Source: Promethearchaeota archaeon (GTDB lineage Archaea; Asgardarchaeota; Lokiarchaeia; Helarchaeales; RDOG01). From it: DNA of 64,000 nucleotides. The notes beneath the pieces are model-generated. The model saw only the letters and a program-made list of their open reading frames with translations, ran no database searches and was not told where the DNA came from. Made by a program: the position numbers and the translations under genes. Numbering within the stretch: the first letter of the stretch is position 1; every line of letters begins with the position of its first letter. The stretch is from positions 72,830-136,829 of the forward strand of contig RDOG01000012.1 in the NCBI GenBank assembly GCA_011365055.1. The letters are read 5' to 3'. This document shows positions 18,181 through 27,420 of the stretch, one piece after another.

Positions 18181-20001
18181 ATGGCTTTCTTTGGTTTAGA
18201 TGCGGAGGAATATGATAGAGTTTATAATGATCGACAATTATTCAAGAGAATTTTGAAATATTTTCGTCCTTATCTAAAGCAAATGACGATAGTAATAATT
18301 TTTCTTTCCTTATCATCTCTTTCCAATTCATTCATACCCATATTATCAAGTATTATTATTGGAAACTTGGAGACAACTCGGGATCCATTTTATCTAATTC
18401 TTATTATAATAATCACATTAATTCTTAACGTGCTGGCATTCGTGTTCAATTACTTTCGTTTAATATATAATGCTAAGGCTGTTGGGAGTGTTATTTTAGA
18501 TCTTCGACGAAATGCAGATAAGGCGGTTCTTGATCGAGATCTATCTTTTTTTGACCAAAATCCAACAGGAAAAATAGTAAGTCGTGTCAATACTGACAGT
18601 AGAGATTTTGGTGATACAATTTATCTGTTCATGCAGTTTTTGTCTTCTCTCTTGATAGTAATATTTTTGCTCGGTTATATGGTTACAATAAATCTAATTA
18701 TGATGTTACTTTTCTTTTCCATTATGCCAATTTTCTTCATAATTGCACTGACTTATCGTAAAGTCGCACGAAGAGCAACTTTACTTGGGCAAAGAAGCTT
18801 AGCTAACGTTAATACAATCATTCAAGAATCACTTGCAGGGATTCAAATAGCGAAGACTTTTCGTCAAGAGGAAAAACTGTATAAAAAATTTAATGAGGTT
18901 AACGAACAAGCATATAAAGTAAATTATAGAAGAGGTATGATTTTAAATCTTATCTTTCCAACTTTGAATATAATTCAAGGAATTGTTTTAGCTTTAATAA
19001 TTTTGTTTGGGGGAATTTCCATTTTTAATGGACAAATAAATGCTGGGGAGTTATATTTATTTATACAAAGCCTTTGGTACTTGTTTTTTCCTCTGTTTAC
19101 AATTGCTGCATTTTGGCCCCAATTCCAAGCTGGAATGAGTGCTGCTGAGAGAATTTTTTCCCTTATCGATACTTCCCCAAATGTAATCCAAACAGGTAAC
19201 CAGAAATTAGAAAATTTCAAGGGTCAAATTGAATTTAAAAACGTTTCTTTCGAGTATGAGAAGAATAATAAAGTTCTTGATAACTTTTCCTTAAAAATCA
19301 AAGCAGGAGAATCATTAGCAATCGTTGGAGCAACAGGGGCAGGCAAAACAACTATTGCAAAATTAATTGCAAGGTTTTATGAATTTCAAGATGGTGATAT
19401 TATATTAGATGGTATCTCTATAAGGAATTTTGATTTAAAATTCTATAGGAAGATCATTGGATATATCCCTCAGGTTCCTTTCTTGTTTAATGACACTGTC
19501 AAGAACAATGTAAGATATGGAAAGATAGATGCTACTGATGAGGAAATCTCTTGGGCATTAAACAAAGCTGGTGGTTCTGATTGGGTAGATGATTTGTCCG
19601 AGGGAGTTGAAACAAATATAGGTGAACGTGGCTCTCTTCTTTCAATGGGTCAGAGACAATTAGTCGCTTTAGCTCGCATCCTTTTGGAGGATCCTAAAAT
19701 TTTCATTTTAGATGAAGCAACTGCATCTGTTGATCCATTTACAGAAATACGCATCCAAGATGCCCTTGATGAGGTGATCCAACAACGAACTTCCATTATT
19801 ATTGCTCACAGACTTTGGACGGTGCAACATGTTGATCGAATTATCGTATTAGACCACGGGAAGATTGTTGAAACAGGTTCACACTCAGAATTAATGGAAA
19901 AATGTGGTATTTACGCTAATCTTTACAACACATATTTTCGACATCAATCACTTGAATACATAGAAAAAGCAAAAACGTTACAAAATTCAAGTAAAAAATA
20001 A
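18181..20001 (+). CDS. ABC exporter half-transporter, subunit 2
   Basis: 606 aa with the same layout: six helices, then an ATPase domain. Walker A is VGATGAGKTT, Walker B is canonical (FILDEATASVD) and the H-loop is IAHRLW. The signature is altered to LSMGQRQ. Paired with subunit 1, the degenerate site would consist of subunit 1 Walker A/B and this signature, and the working site of this Walker A/B and the intact LSGGE of subunit 1. This is the arrangement known from TM287/288-type exporters. The reading frame ends in a Lys-rich tail. Confidence 0.9.
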   Translation: MAFFGLDAEEYDRVYNDRQLFKRILKYFRPYLKQMTIVIIFLSLSSLSNSFIPILSSIIIGNLETTRDPFYLILIIIITLILNVLAFVFNYFRLIYNAKAVGSVILDLRRNADKAVLDRDLSFFDQNPTGKIVSRVNTDSRDFGDTIYLFMQFLSSLLIVIFLLGYMVTINLIMMLLFFSIMPIFFIIALTYRKVARRATLLGQRSLANVNTIIQESLAGIQIAKTFRQEEKLYKKFNEVNEQAYKVNYRRGMILNLIFPTLNIIQGIVLALIILFGGISIFNGQINAGELYLFIQSLWYLFFPLFTIAAFWPQFQAGMSAAERIFSLIDTSPNVIQTGNQKLENFKGQIEFKNVSFEYEKNNKVLDNFSLKIKAGESLAIVGATGAGKTTIAKLIARFYEFQDGDIILDGISIRNFDLKFYRKIIGYIPQVPFLFNDTVKNNVRYGKIDATDEEISWALNKAGGSDWVDDLSEGVETNIGERGSLLSMGQRQLVALARILLEDPKIFILDEATASVDPFTEIRIQDALDEVIQQRTSIIIAHRLWTVQHVDRIIVLDHGKIVETGSHSELMEKCGIYANLYNTYFRHQSLEYIEKAKTLQNSSKK

Positions 20002-20280
20002 AAATATTTTATATCAAAAAAGAGATCGAGAAAATTTATAATCTCCCGTAAAATAAAATATGAATTATAGAATGTTTAAACTACATACTTGAAGGCGAGG
20101 GCATTCTGCAATTTTTTAGATGAAAAACTAAGAAATGGAAAATGATTCAAATTCCCTTCTGAATCTAATAATTATCTCATTTTTTATGCTTTTCTGAAAT
20201 ATCGCATTTTCTACATTGCTCAAAACTCTTAAATTCAAATGAAAACACATAACTAATTATTAAATTTCTTGAGGGATTTC

Positions 20281-22227
20281 ATGAAATTAAACGTGCAAGT
20301 AATCAAGAAAGTGCTATTAATTGCGAGTTTAGCAATTATTAGCGTTGGCTTAATAATGAGCTTGATTTTCAACGTGATATTAGCACCATCTACAGAAACT
20401 CATTTCACGATCAGAACTGATCCGGATTATCCAATATATGGAGAAACCGTGGACATCGATTGCATTTTATTTCAACCTAAGACGCAATATGATGTTTATA
20501 CATCGCGACCAGCAGTGGTTTTAGTGCATGGATTTGCATGTTCCAACGTGTTCTTTAGGGGCGTTGCATATGAATTAACAAAACGAGGGTTCGTGTGCTT
20601 GACCATATCATCTCGGGGACACGGTGGTTCAGGATCGACTTTTGGTATTGCATGGGAAAATGAAACAATATCCGCAGTAAAATATTTACGAGATTATAAT
20701 GCATCTTTGAGAATTGATGTAAATAGAATCGGTTTAGTCGGGCATTCCATGGGATCCATGGCAGTTACTCTCGTGTCCATCTTGGATCAAGAAAGGGGAC
20801 TTAAGTGGATTAATGCTACAGTAGGGATCGGGGGGCCAAATCTAGACGGTCAAAATTTATTTTCAACAGCGATCCTAAATGCATTCGGGAGCCCCATAGT
20901 ATATCCGTCCATCCCAATGAATTTAAATCAAATTATTGAACAAGTAAATTATACTGGGCGATTAAACAAATCACAAAATTATTTGAACATCATTGGAACT
21001 CTAGATGAAGCATTTAGCGTTGCATCCGCTAGAGAAGTTGTTTTTGGTTCCGCAAATACTACCTTTTGGGATGTTTATAGTATAACTAATTATAATCAAA
21101 TCGTCCCGAGCATTACATATGGAGGATTTAATGGATCTGCAAGGAGACTTGTAGTCCTACAAAATATCGATCATCTTATGGAGTGTCAACGATCGGAAAC
21201 GTGCATTGAAACCATCAATTGGTTTGAAAGTGCGATGAAAATGGCAAGTGTTTCTGGATATCCAGGCTCTTTAAATATTGCTACCGTGTTTGAAGATTAC
21301 AGGGGACTCGCACCGTGGTTTGTGGTTGTTGGTGTTGTAATTTTGATCATTCCAGCAAGTATTTATTTAGGAAATTGGCTAAAACCCTCCATGAAACCGC
21401 CAACAAATGCCCAAGAATTTAAAAAGGAAGACAAGAAGAAATTATTCTTGTTATACGGAGGTGCATTCATTGGTATCTCGTTCCTTACGCCTTTAATCAT
21501 TTTAGGAGCAAATTTAGCTACATTAATTCCAACCGATTTTCTTATGTCGAACTTGATCACGCTTCCATTCCTCGTACAAGGTTTGCTTATGATACCAGTG
21601 ATAATCGCATTGATTTATTATGAGAAAAAGACGATAAATAAGAAGATGGAACTGAGTGACTATGGACTCACAACTGATGTGAAGGCAAATGCAAAAAGTG
21701 TCACATATGTAGCGTTGTTGTTTGGGATAATAAGTATCATTATGAATGTTGGTTTTTCTGCAGTTTACTTTGATATTTTCATTTATAGGATATTTGGATA
21801 CATTGAAATGGTACTTTTTCTCTTTGTGGGCTTTCTAATCTTTGAAATATTTGCTAAGGGTATGATCCAGAATAAGTTCCATAAACAACATAGATTCATC
21901 AAAGAAAACATCTATGCAGGCGTTATATCGGGAATAATTGAAGGATTAGGGTTGAGTATAACAATGCTTTTTCTTATGGCATTTTCGGGATTTAATATCA
22001 TTGCGTTGGCGGTATTTGGAATTAATCTACCCTTAATATTAATCCTCCCTGTATTAATGATTGGGCTATTTATTGGTTTAAATATTGTGATGGGGTTAAT
22101 ATATAGGAAAAGCAACCGAAATGTAATTGCTGCTGCGCTTTTTATGGCATTGTTCTTGGCATGGATTTTATACGCTGCCTTACCAAACGTGATCGCCTAT
22201 TCTCCAAGATTCATCTTCGTGGGTTAA
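20281..22227 (+). CDS. Alpha/beta hydrolase fused to a polytopic membrane domain
   Basis: 648 aa from ATG 20281, which has GAGGG six bases upstream; TTG 20269 is less likely. One N-terminal membrane helix (about 8-32) is followed by an extracytoplasmic alpha/beta hydrolase (about 40-320) with oxyanion motif LVHGFACSN, nucleophile elbow GHSMGS near residue 158 and a C-terminal DHLMEC region that could supply the His. About eight to ten helices follow (about 345-648). Several NxT/S sites would be glycosylated outside the cell. The substrate is unknown; an ester or lipid is plausible. G/C-ending codons look more frequent than in the neighbours, a weak hint of different origin. Confidence 0.8.
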   Translation: MKLNVQVIKKVLLIASLAIISVGLIMSLIFNVILAPSTETHFTIRTDPDYPIYGETVDIDCILFQPKTQYDVYTSRPAVVLVHGFACSNVFFRGVAYELTKRGFVCLTISSRGHGGSGSTFGIAWENETISAVKYLRDYNASLRIDVNRIGLVGHSMGSMAVTLVSILDQERGLKWINATVGIGGPNLDGQNLFSTAILNAFGSPIVYPSIPMNLNQIIEQVNYTGRLNKSQNYLNIIGTLDEAFSVASAREVVFGSANTTFWDVYSITNYNQIVPSITYGGFNGSARRLVVLQNIDHLMECQRSETCIETINWFESAMKMASVSGYPGSLNIATVFEDYRGLAPWFVVVGVVILIIPASIYLGNWLKPSMKPPTNAQEFKKEDKKKLFLLYGGAFIGISFLTPLIILGANLATLIPTDFLMSNLITLPFLVQGLLMIPVIIALIYYEKKTINKKMELSDYGLTTDVKANAKSVTYVALLFGIISIIMNVGFSAVYFDIFIYRIFGYIEMVLFLFVGFLIFEIFAKGMIQNKFHKQHRFIKENIYAGVISGIIEGLGLSITMLFLMAFSGFNIIALAVFGINLPLILILPVLMIGLFIGLNIVMGLIYRKSNRNVIAAALFMALFLAWILYAALPNVIAYSPRFIFVG

Positions 22228-22310
22228 TAATTTTCATTCAAACCTTTTTTTAATTTTCCCAAAGGTAGTTAAGAATTACAAATTATTATATCAAAAAAAG
22301 AATAAAAGAG

Positions 22311-23600
22311 TTATTTATTTAGCATTTCTATAAATGCTTGAACACGGGTGGTTATTTGTTCTGCATCTTCACTGGAATAATCAGTTTCGATTGCAATAGC
22401 TGGAATTCCTGCATCTTTTAATTGTTTTTCTAAACCTATTGCTTCCATAATATAAGGTTGACAGAATTGAAGTGAATATAAAATTACTCCATCCGCGTTA
22501 TATTCCTTTACCAATCTCTTTATATCTTCTGCTCGTCCTTCATTGGGTGTGAAACAAGCACAATTAATTCCTAAGTATCTATCAGCAAGTCTTTCTATTA
22601 ATTGGTCAATATTATTACCTGAAATATCTAATTTTGATTCAAAATATCGTGTTCCCGTGCAAGTTTCTTCAGCGACAACTACTGCGCCACTAGTTTCAAT
22701 AATATGGTGTAATTTCCAATTTGGAATAGCCATCGGAGTTCCGGAAACAATAATTCTTTTTGCTCCTTTTTCCACAACCCCTATTCCATCTTTTGCTCGT
22801 TGTTCTACTTCATCTGCAAGCTTCCCAACCATTTGAATTTGTCTATCCGGATCATCATAGAATGCAATTTGGGATATTAATAAAGCATCTTTTCCTGAGA
22901 TTGGAGGTGGGTTATTTTTTCTAGTAGAATATACTCTTGCTATTTGATTTCTTTTCTTTTGTATTTTTTCCATTGCTGTCTTCAAGTTTTCAACAGTTAT
23001 TTTATTGCTAGTTACTTCTTCTAATTTTTTTATTAAAGATTTGAGTTCTTCAATAAAATGGAGTTTCGCTTGAATTCGGTCCTTACATTGTGGAGTTTCT
23101 ACAACATATACATCTTTATATTGTCCTTGGATCTCCCATGCTTTCTTTTTTCCGTCACAAGTCGTTTCTCCTATTAATAAATCCACCGATGAGTAATAAG
23201 GACAAATATTTCCAATTCCAAATCCTAAGGCCGATTTTATTAAAGGACACGTATTTGGTGGGACAATTCCTTCAACTGCATAGTTTGAAAAATTTGTACC
23301 TCCACATAATCCAACGGAAATTCCATTTAATGCAACGATAATTTCATCGGGTACATATAAACAGAAAGTACCAATTACTTTTTGTCCTTCTTTTTTAGCC
23401 TTAACTAATTCAGTCACTCTTATGCCATGAATATCACCCACAACAAAATCAAAAAATCCCATGGATTCTGGTCGATTTTTTTGTGTATTGTGATAAATAT
23501 CAACAAAAATACTGGGTAAAACTGCCAAGAGTTGGTCGTGTTTTTCCAAATCTAAACCTAATTCTTTCCACATTGGATGATGATCAATTATTTCAGTCAT
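22311..23600 (-). CDS. 2-Hydroxyacyl-CoA dehydratase / benzoyl-CoA reductase family Fe-S protein (double-cubane type)
   Basis: 429 aa from ATG 23600, with GTGAT four bases upstream; the GTG at 23609 belongs to that Shine-Dalgarno. It matches the HgdB/BcrC-like D-component family. About ten cysteines are visible, in FCLYVPDE, GLCGGTN, NTCPLIKS, NICPYY, GETTCDGKK, ETPQCKD, EETCTGTRYF, INCACFTPN and QFCQPY. The lone, single-polypeptide form resembles double-cubane cluster proteins, which perform ATP-driven low-potential reductions. No paired subunit and no ATP-hydrolysing activator gene lies next to it. Substrate unknown. Confidence 0.8.
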   Translation of the reverse strand: MTEIIDHHPMWKELGLDLEKHDQLLAVLPSIFVDIYHNTQKNRPESMGFFDFVVGDIHGIRVTELVKAKKEGQKVIGTFCLYVPDEIIVALNGISVGLCGGTNFSNYAVEGIVPPNTCPLIKSALGFGIGNICPYYSSVDLLIGETTCDGKKKAWEIQGQYKDVYVVETPQCKDRIQAKLHFIEELKSLIKKLEEVTSNKITVENLKTAMEKIQKKRNQIARVYSTRKNNPPPISGKDALLISQIAFYDDPDRQIQMVGKLADEVEQRAKDGIGVVEKGAKRIIVSGTPMAIPNWKLHHIIETSGAVVVAEETCTGTRYFESKLDISGNNIDQLIERLADRYLGINCACFTPNEGRAEDIKRLVKEYNADGVILYSLQFCQPYIMEAIGLEKQLKDAGIPAIAIETDYSSEDAEQITTRVQAFIEMLNK

Positions 23601-23705
23601 AATAATCACATTTTTTTTAATAACCCAAAAAATTTAGTTCTTAAAAAGATTATCAAAAAAAATAATGCTACCCATTAGAAAAATTAATTAATTAAAAAAA
23701 TAGTT

Positions 23706-24962
23706 TTATGTTTCTTTAGCTTTTCTATCTCTTGATTTTATGATGGTTATATAAATACCAGCATTAAAGATCATAACAAATGCTATCAGCGAAAAGATTC
23801 CTGCAGTAAATCCTATCATACTAGGATGAAAAATATATAAAATTAATCCGCCGAGTAATGGACCTAGGATTTGTCCAAAACTATCGAGACTTGAAGCGTA
23901 TCCATTGACTATACCTTGTTCTTTTGGAGATACCGATTGTGAAATTAAACTATTGAATGGTCCTCGTGTTAATGAAGCAGCAAAACTAACTAAAATTAAT
24001 ATTATCATGAAAGAAACAGGATCTCTAGAAAATCCAAGAAGAATAAACGTAATTACGAAGCTTAAAAGTCCAACTTTTAACGTATTAATTTCACCTAGTT
24101 TCTTTAATATGGGTTTAAATATTGTAAACCGAATTACGACTCGAAAAATTCCCGAAATCATCAGATAAATTCCAATTTGTTGTGCATTAAATCCAAATAC
24201 AACAGCTGCAAATAAGGATATTGAAGAAATATATAAAAAGAAAGATAAAGTGTGAAAACCAAATTGAATTAACAAATAGAAAGCTTCATTATTTTTTCTT
24301 ATTGAAAATTTTACATGCACATTTTGTTGAATTCTTTCCTTTTTTAATTTTAAACGTTTTTCTTTTGTCCAAGTTTCTGGAATATAGAATATTGTCATAA
24401 TCATAGTTAAACCTGATAAACTTGCTGCAAAAATACCTGGTGCAAATAATCCCCAAATTGATAATAAACCTCCAATAGCAGGTCCTGCTAGGGATGCTAA
24501 AGTATGACAAACTCCAATATTTGTCATTTGTATCGACCTTTTCTTTGGGGGAACAGCATCACCAATTATTGCTTTAGCAATTGGAAAATTGCCTCCAAAG
24601 ACCCCATCTATTATACGACTAATGAAAATTATCCAAATATTAGTTGAAAAGGCTAATATAATGAATCCAACACAAGTTCCCGCTTGAGAAATTAAAAGCA
24701 AAGGTCTTCTTCCGTATTTATCACTTAATTTTCCCAATATCGGCGCAAAAATCACAGTAAATATCGCGTTTATTGAAAGAAGAAAGCCTATTACTAAGGC
24801 ATTGGTATTGAAATTTGTTAAAATCGCAGGTAAAATTGGAAGTAATATGCTAAATCCTAAAATATCAGTAAAAACGGCTATCCATAGTGGATTTAAATTT
24901 ATTTTTGGATATTCAGACATCCCAATATCATTGAAATCATCTTCTTGAGGCAAATTATCCAC
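23706..24962 (-). CDS. MFS transporter, drug-efflux-like
   Basis: 418 aa with twelve predicted helices. The MFS loop 2-3 signature is clear: GKLSDKYGRRPLLLISQ near residue 77. The motif PAIGGLLSIWG lies in helix 5, as in drug:proton antiporters (TetA/NorA type). It is convergent with nothing obvious and follows PEP carboxylase on the same strand by about 110 bases. Substrate cannot be told from sequence. Confidence 0.85.
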   Translation of the reverse strand: MDNLPQEDDFNDIGMSEYPKINLNPLWIAVFTDILGFSILLPILPAILTNFNTNALVIGFLLSINAIFTVIFAPILGKLSDKYGRRPLLLISQAGTCVGFIILAFSTNIWIIFISRIIDGVFGGNFPIAKAIIGDAVPPKKRSIQMTNIGVCHTLASLAGPAIGGLLSIWGLFAPGIFAASLSGLTMIMTIFYIPETWTKEKRLKLKKERIQQNVHVKFSIRKNNEAFYLLIQFGFHTLSFFLYISSISLFAAVVFGFNAQQIGIYLMISGIFRVVIRFTIFKPILKKLGEINTLKVGLLSFVITFILLGFSRDPVSFMIILILVSFAASLTRGPFNSLISQSVSPKEQGIVNGYASSLDSFGQILGPLLGGLILYIFHPSMIGFTAGIFSLIAFVMIFNAGIYITIIKSRDRKAKET

Positions 24963-25071
24963 AGATTTACTTTTTTATTTGGTAATAAATTAATAAAAAA
25001 AGAAGTTAAATCCATAAAAATTTTCGGTATTCATAAGTTTTTGAGATTATGAATTAAAAAAGACAAAAAAA

Positions 25072-26541
25072 TTATCCTAAAAATCTCCGAGTATTCGCTG
25101 CTCGTAATACTAATTGGCTTAAATCGATATTAGTCTTTTTCCTGATATGTTCTGCGATTTCAGATGTAATTTTTTGATGCTCTTTGTTAATTTCATAATC
25201 TAAAGGAAAGTCCTTTAAAGCTAGTTTTAGATCTTCTGGAATAAATGGAGAATCAGGATTATAATATTGAAAAGCATCCTTGAGATCTTGTTCTAAATTA
25301 ATATAATATTTTTTAATAATTGTCATATCATCTTCTGTTAAGGCGGTTAAACCTATTAATTCCGGGGGTAAACCTAAAGAATATAATCCTGCTGTGAAGG
25401 ATATTGCTCTTGGTAAATATTGGATTGGATCTTGTTCTAATGAGCGAGAATATCCAAATAGACCTATGTGCAATTTTCTAGCTCTTCTACTGGGGATAAA
25501 TTTAGCAATTTCATTTATTATTGCAGTCAAATCAATAACATGCTTCTGATAATCCCTCGAATAATTCTCAATTATTTCTAAGCATAAAGCTTCATCAATT
25601 TCTCGAGGTGAAAGGATATTTTTTTTATTTATTAATTTAATCGCTTTTCTCACTTCATCGAACGGATAATCATATTTGAACGAAGATTGAATAGTATAAG
25701 TTGTAACGTATGGGTATTCGTACATCACGCGTTCACAAGTATCAGGTTTCAAATTTCCTCGAAAGGGTGCTGAACCCACACCAATTATCGGGTATATATT
25801 GATTGCCATTTCTTTGGATAAAATGTATAATCTTTGAAGTGCAATTTTATTTATTAATACTGCACTTACTAATCCATAATTCTGAGCAGGATCTGATCTT
25901 GCAAGAAATACTCTCTGATATGAAATATCTTTATCTTTAATAAATTCTCTTGTTATATCCGCAGCATTCAACATGTTCATTTTATCTTCAAATAGTGGAA
26001 TAACATTTATCTTTTTAGGTTTAAACTCACCAATCCATTCTGCAATTGTAATCTCGTCATCAATAAAACGCTTATCTTGTTTACCCACGACAAAATCCTT
26101 GTAATAATGATAGATTCTATCTAAACTTCGAGCAGTTGATGTCATGGGAAGAATAATTTCGAATATAGGAGGTATATCATCTTTATAAATTAATTTAGCA
26201 GCATCAAATGAACGGGGAATGCTCTCCAATGTTTCTAATAAGACTTTAGCTTCTGCTTTTTCAAAATTAGGATTTGGAACACGTAAAGTAAGAAATATAT
26301 CCCTTCCTAAACGTTTTTCTTGTAAATAAGATGAATATTTTGTTAATAATTTCTTGACAACGAAGGAGTCTACTTCTTTACCTTCATAATCCCACATTTG
26401 TTCATCGCAATCAAGATGAGTAAACGCGTAAAATGCTTCTTCTATCTCATGTTCCCCATCTAAAATAGGGCTTTGGGCAAAAAAAGGCGTATTAACGTTA
26501 TCAGGGTGTTGACTTGACATTGTTTTTGGAATTTTTTGCAT
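25072..26541 (-). CDS. ppcA: Phosphoenolpyruvate carboxylase, archaeal type
   Basis: 489 aa, about half the size of bacterial PEPC and typical of the archaeal family (PpcA). It carboxylates PEP to oxaloacetate, an anaplerotic step. The N-terminus IPKTMSSQHPDNVNTPFF is the family hallmark. VFLARSDPAQNYG near residue 210, VGSAPFRGNLKP near 250 and the C-terminal RAANTRRFLG also match. Aconitase close by on the same strand uses carbon from the same branch of metabolism. Confidence 0.93.
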   Translation of the reverse strand: MQKIPKTMSSQHPDNVNTPFFAQSPILDGEHEIEEAFYAFTHLDCDEQMWDYEGKEVDSFVVKKLLTKYSSYLQEKRLGRDIFLTLRVPNPNFEKAEAKVLLETLESIPRSFDAAKLIYKDDIPPIFEIILPMTSTARSLDRIYHYYKDFVVGKQDKRFIDDEITIAEWIGEFKPKKINVIPLFEDKMNMLNAADITREFIKDKDISYQRVFLARSDPAQNYGLVSAVLINKIALQRLYILSKEMAINIYPIIGVGSAPFRGNLKPDTCERVMYEYPYVTTYTIQSSFKYDYPFDEVRKAIKLINKKNILSPREIDEALCLEIIENYSRDYQKHVIDLTAIINEIAKFIPSRRARKLHIGLFGYSRSLEQDPIQYLPRAISFTAGLYSLGLPPELIGLTALTEDDMTIIKKYYINLEQDLKDAFQYYNPDSPFIPEDLKLALKDFPLDYEINKEHQKITSEIAEHIRKKTNIDLSQLVLRAANTRRFLG

Positions 26542-26617
26542 TTAATTCAATTCCTTAAGAATATATATCATTATTTTTAACATTTGATTAAATAGTTATT
26601 TATTTTGGTGTTTATAA

Positions 26618-27418
26618 ATGACCATAAAGAAGAAAAAATATTTTACAGTCAGGGAAATTGATGGACGTATGGGCATACAATCACCACACGAAGGTGAATT
26701 AAAAACAATAGAAAAAGGATTCATTAATTTTTTTATGAAATATCCAAAGAAATCAATAAAAGACATCGTTGAAAAAAAATTAAACGGAAATTTTGAAGCA
26801 TTAGGTTTTGATGAGGATTATGCAATAACCTTGGAATATTTCCCCGGTGTTAATATCCATGTTTTATATAATAATTACGAAGATGATGAAGATGAAGCTT
26901 TTTCTGGTGCGGAACTTAGGTTTTTGTTTTCTGGTGAAAGGGTTACTTGGGTTCCTTCAGAGGATTTGCTTAGTTTATTAGAATCAACTTTTGATTATCT
27001 AGAGGAACAAGTGGAAGGTATAAATACAATATATAAACTTCCAAATTCAAAATCCGATCTCTTAGTTATGTCTATAGAACAGAGAAAGGTACCTTTTAAA
27101 CATTTAAAAATTGAAGATTTAAATAGTCTTGCATCGTTCGTAGGTGGTATTGGTGGTCTTCTACATGATAAATGGACTTTAAGCAAAAATTTTTTTCCAG
27201 GAATTGAAGTAACCTTAATTTATGATATTAAAAAAGAAGAAATTGACTTTTCATATCATGGACAGAACCTAGATCACATCAATAATTATGCAAAAGATCA
27301 GTTTGCTATCTTTCTAATGAATCATTGTTTAAGATTTATTTCATCAACCTATAATATCAAAGAACCTGGGATAATAAAGAAAATTTTTTCATTTAATTAT
27401 CAAAAATCTCAATTCTAA
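26618..27418 (+). CDS. Hypothetical protein with two similar halves, DUF3786-like
   Basis: 266 aa, soluble. Two repeats share an FPGVNIHVLYNNYEDDE / FPGIEVTLIYDIKKEEIDF motif (near residues 77 and 192), each followed by an aromatic, acidic strand and a helix. This resembles DUF3786 proteins, a family of unknown function often found in anaerobes. It lies divergent from PEP carboxylase, and its stop is 2 bases from the convergent aconitase stop. No catalytic residues can be named. Confidence 0.6.
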   Translation: MTIKKKKYFTVREIDGRMGIQSPHEGELKTIEKGFINFFMKYPKKSIKDIVEKKLNGNFEALGFDEDYAITLEYFPGVNIHVLYNNYEDDEDEAFSGAELRFLFSGERVTWVPSEDLLSLLESTFDYLEEQVEGINTIYKLPNSKSDLLVMSIEQRKVPFKHLKIEDLNSLASFVGGIGGLLHDKWTLSKNFFPGIEVTLIYDIKKEEIDFSYHGQNLDHINNYAKDQFAIFLMNHCLRFISSTYNIKEPGIIKKIFSFNYQKSQF

Positions 27419-27420
27419 AA

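Noticed and set aside
26618..27418. Longin or ubiquitin-related assignment for the two-repeat protein
   Set aside because: The repeated FPG motif fits DUF3786 better; there is no evidence for a trafficking fold.
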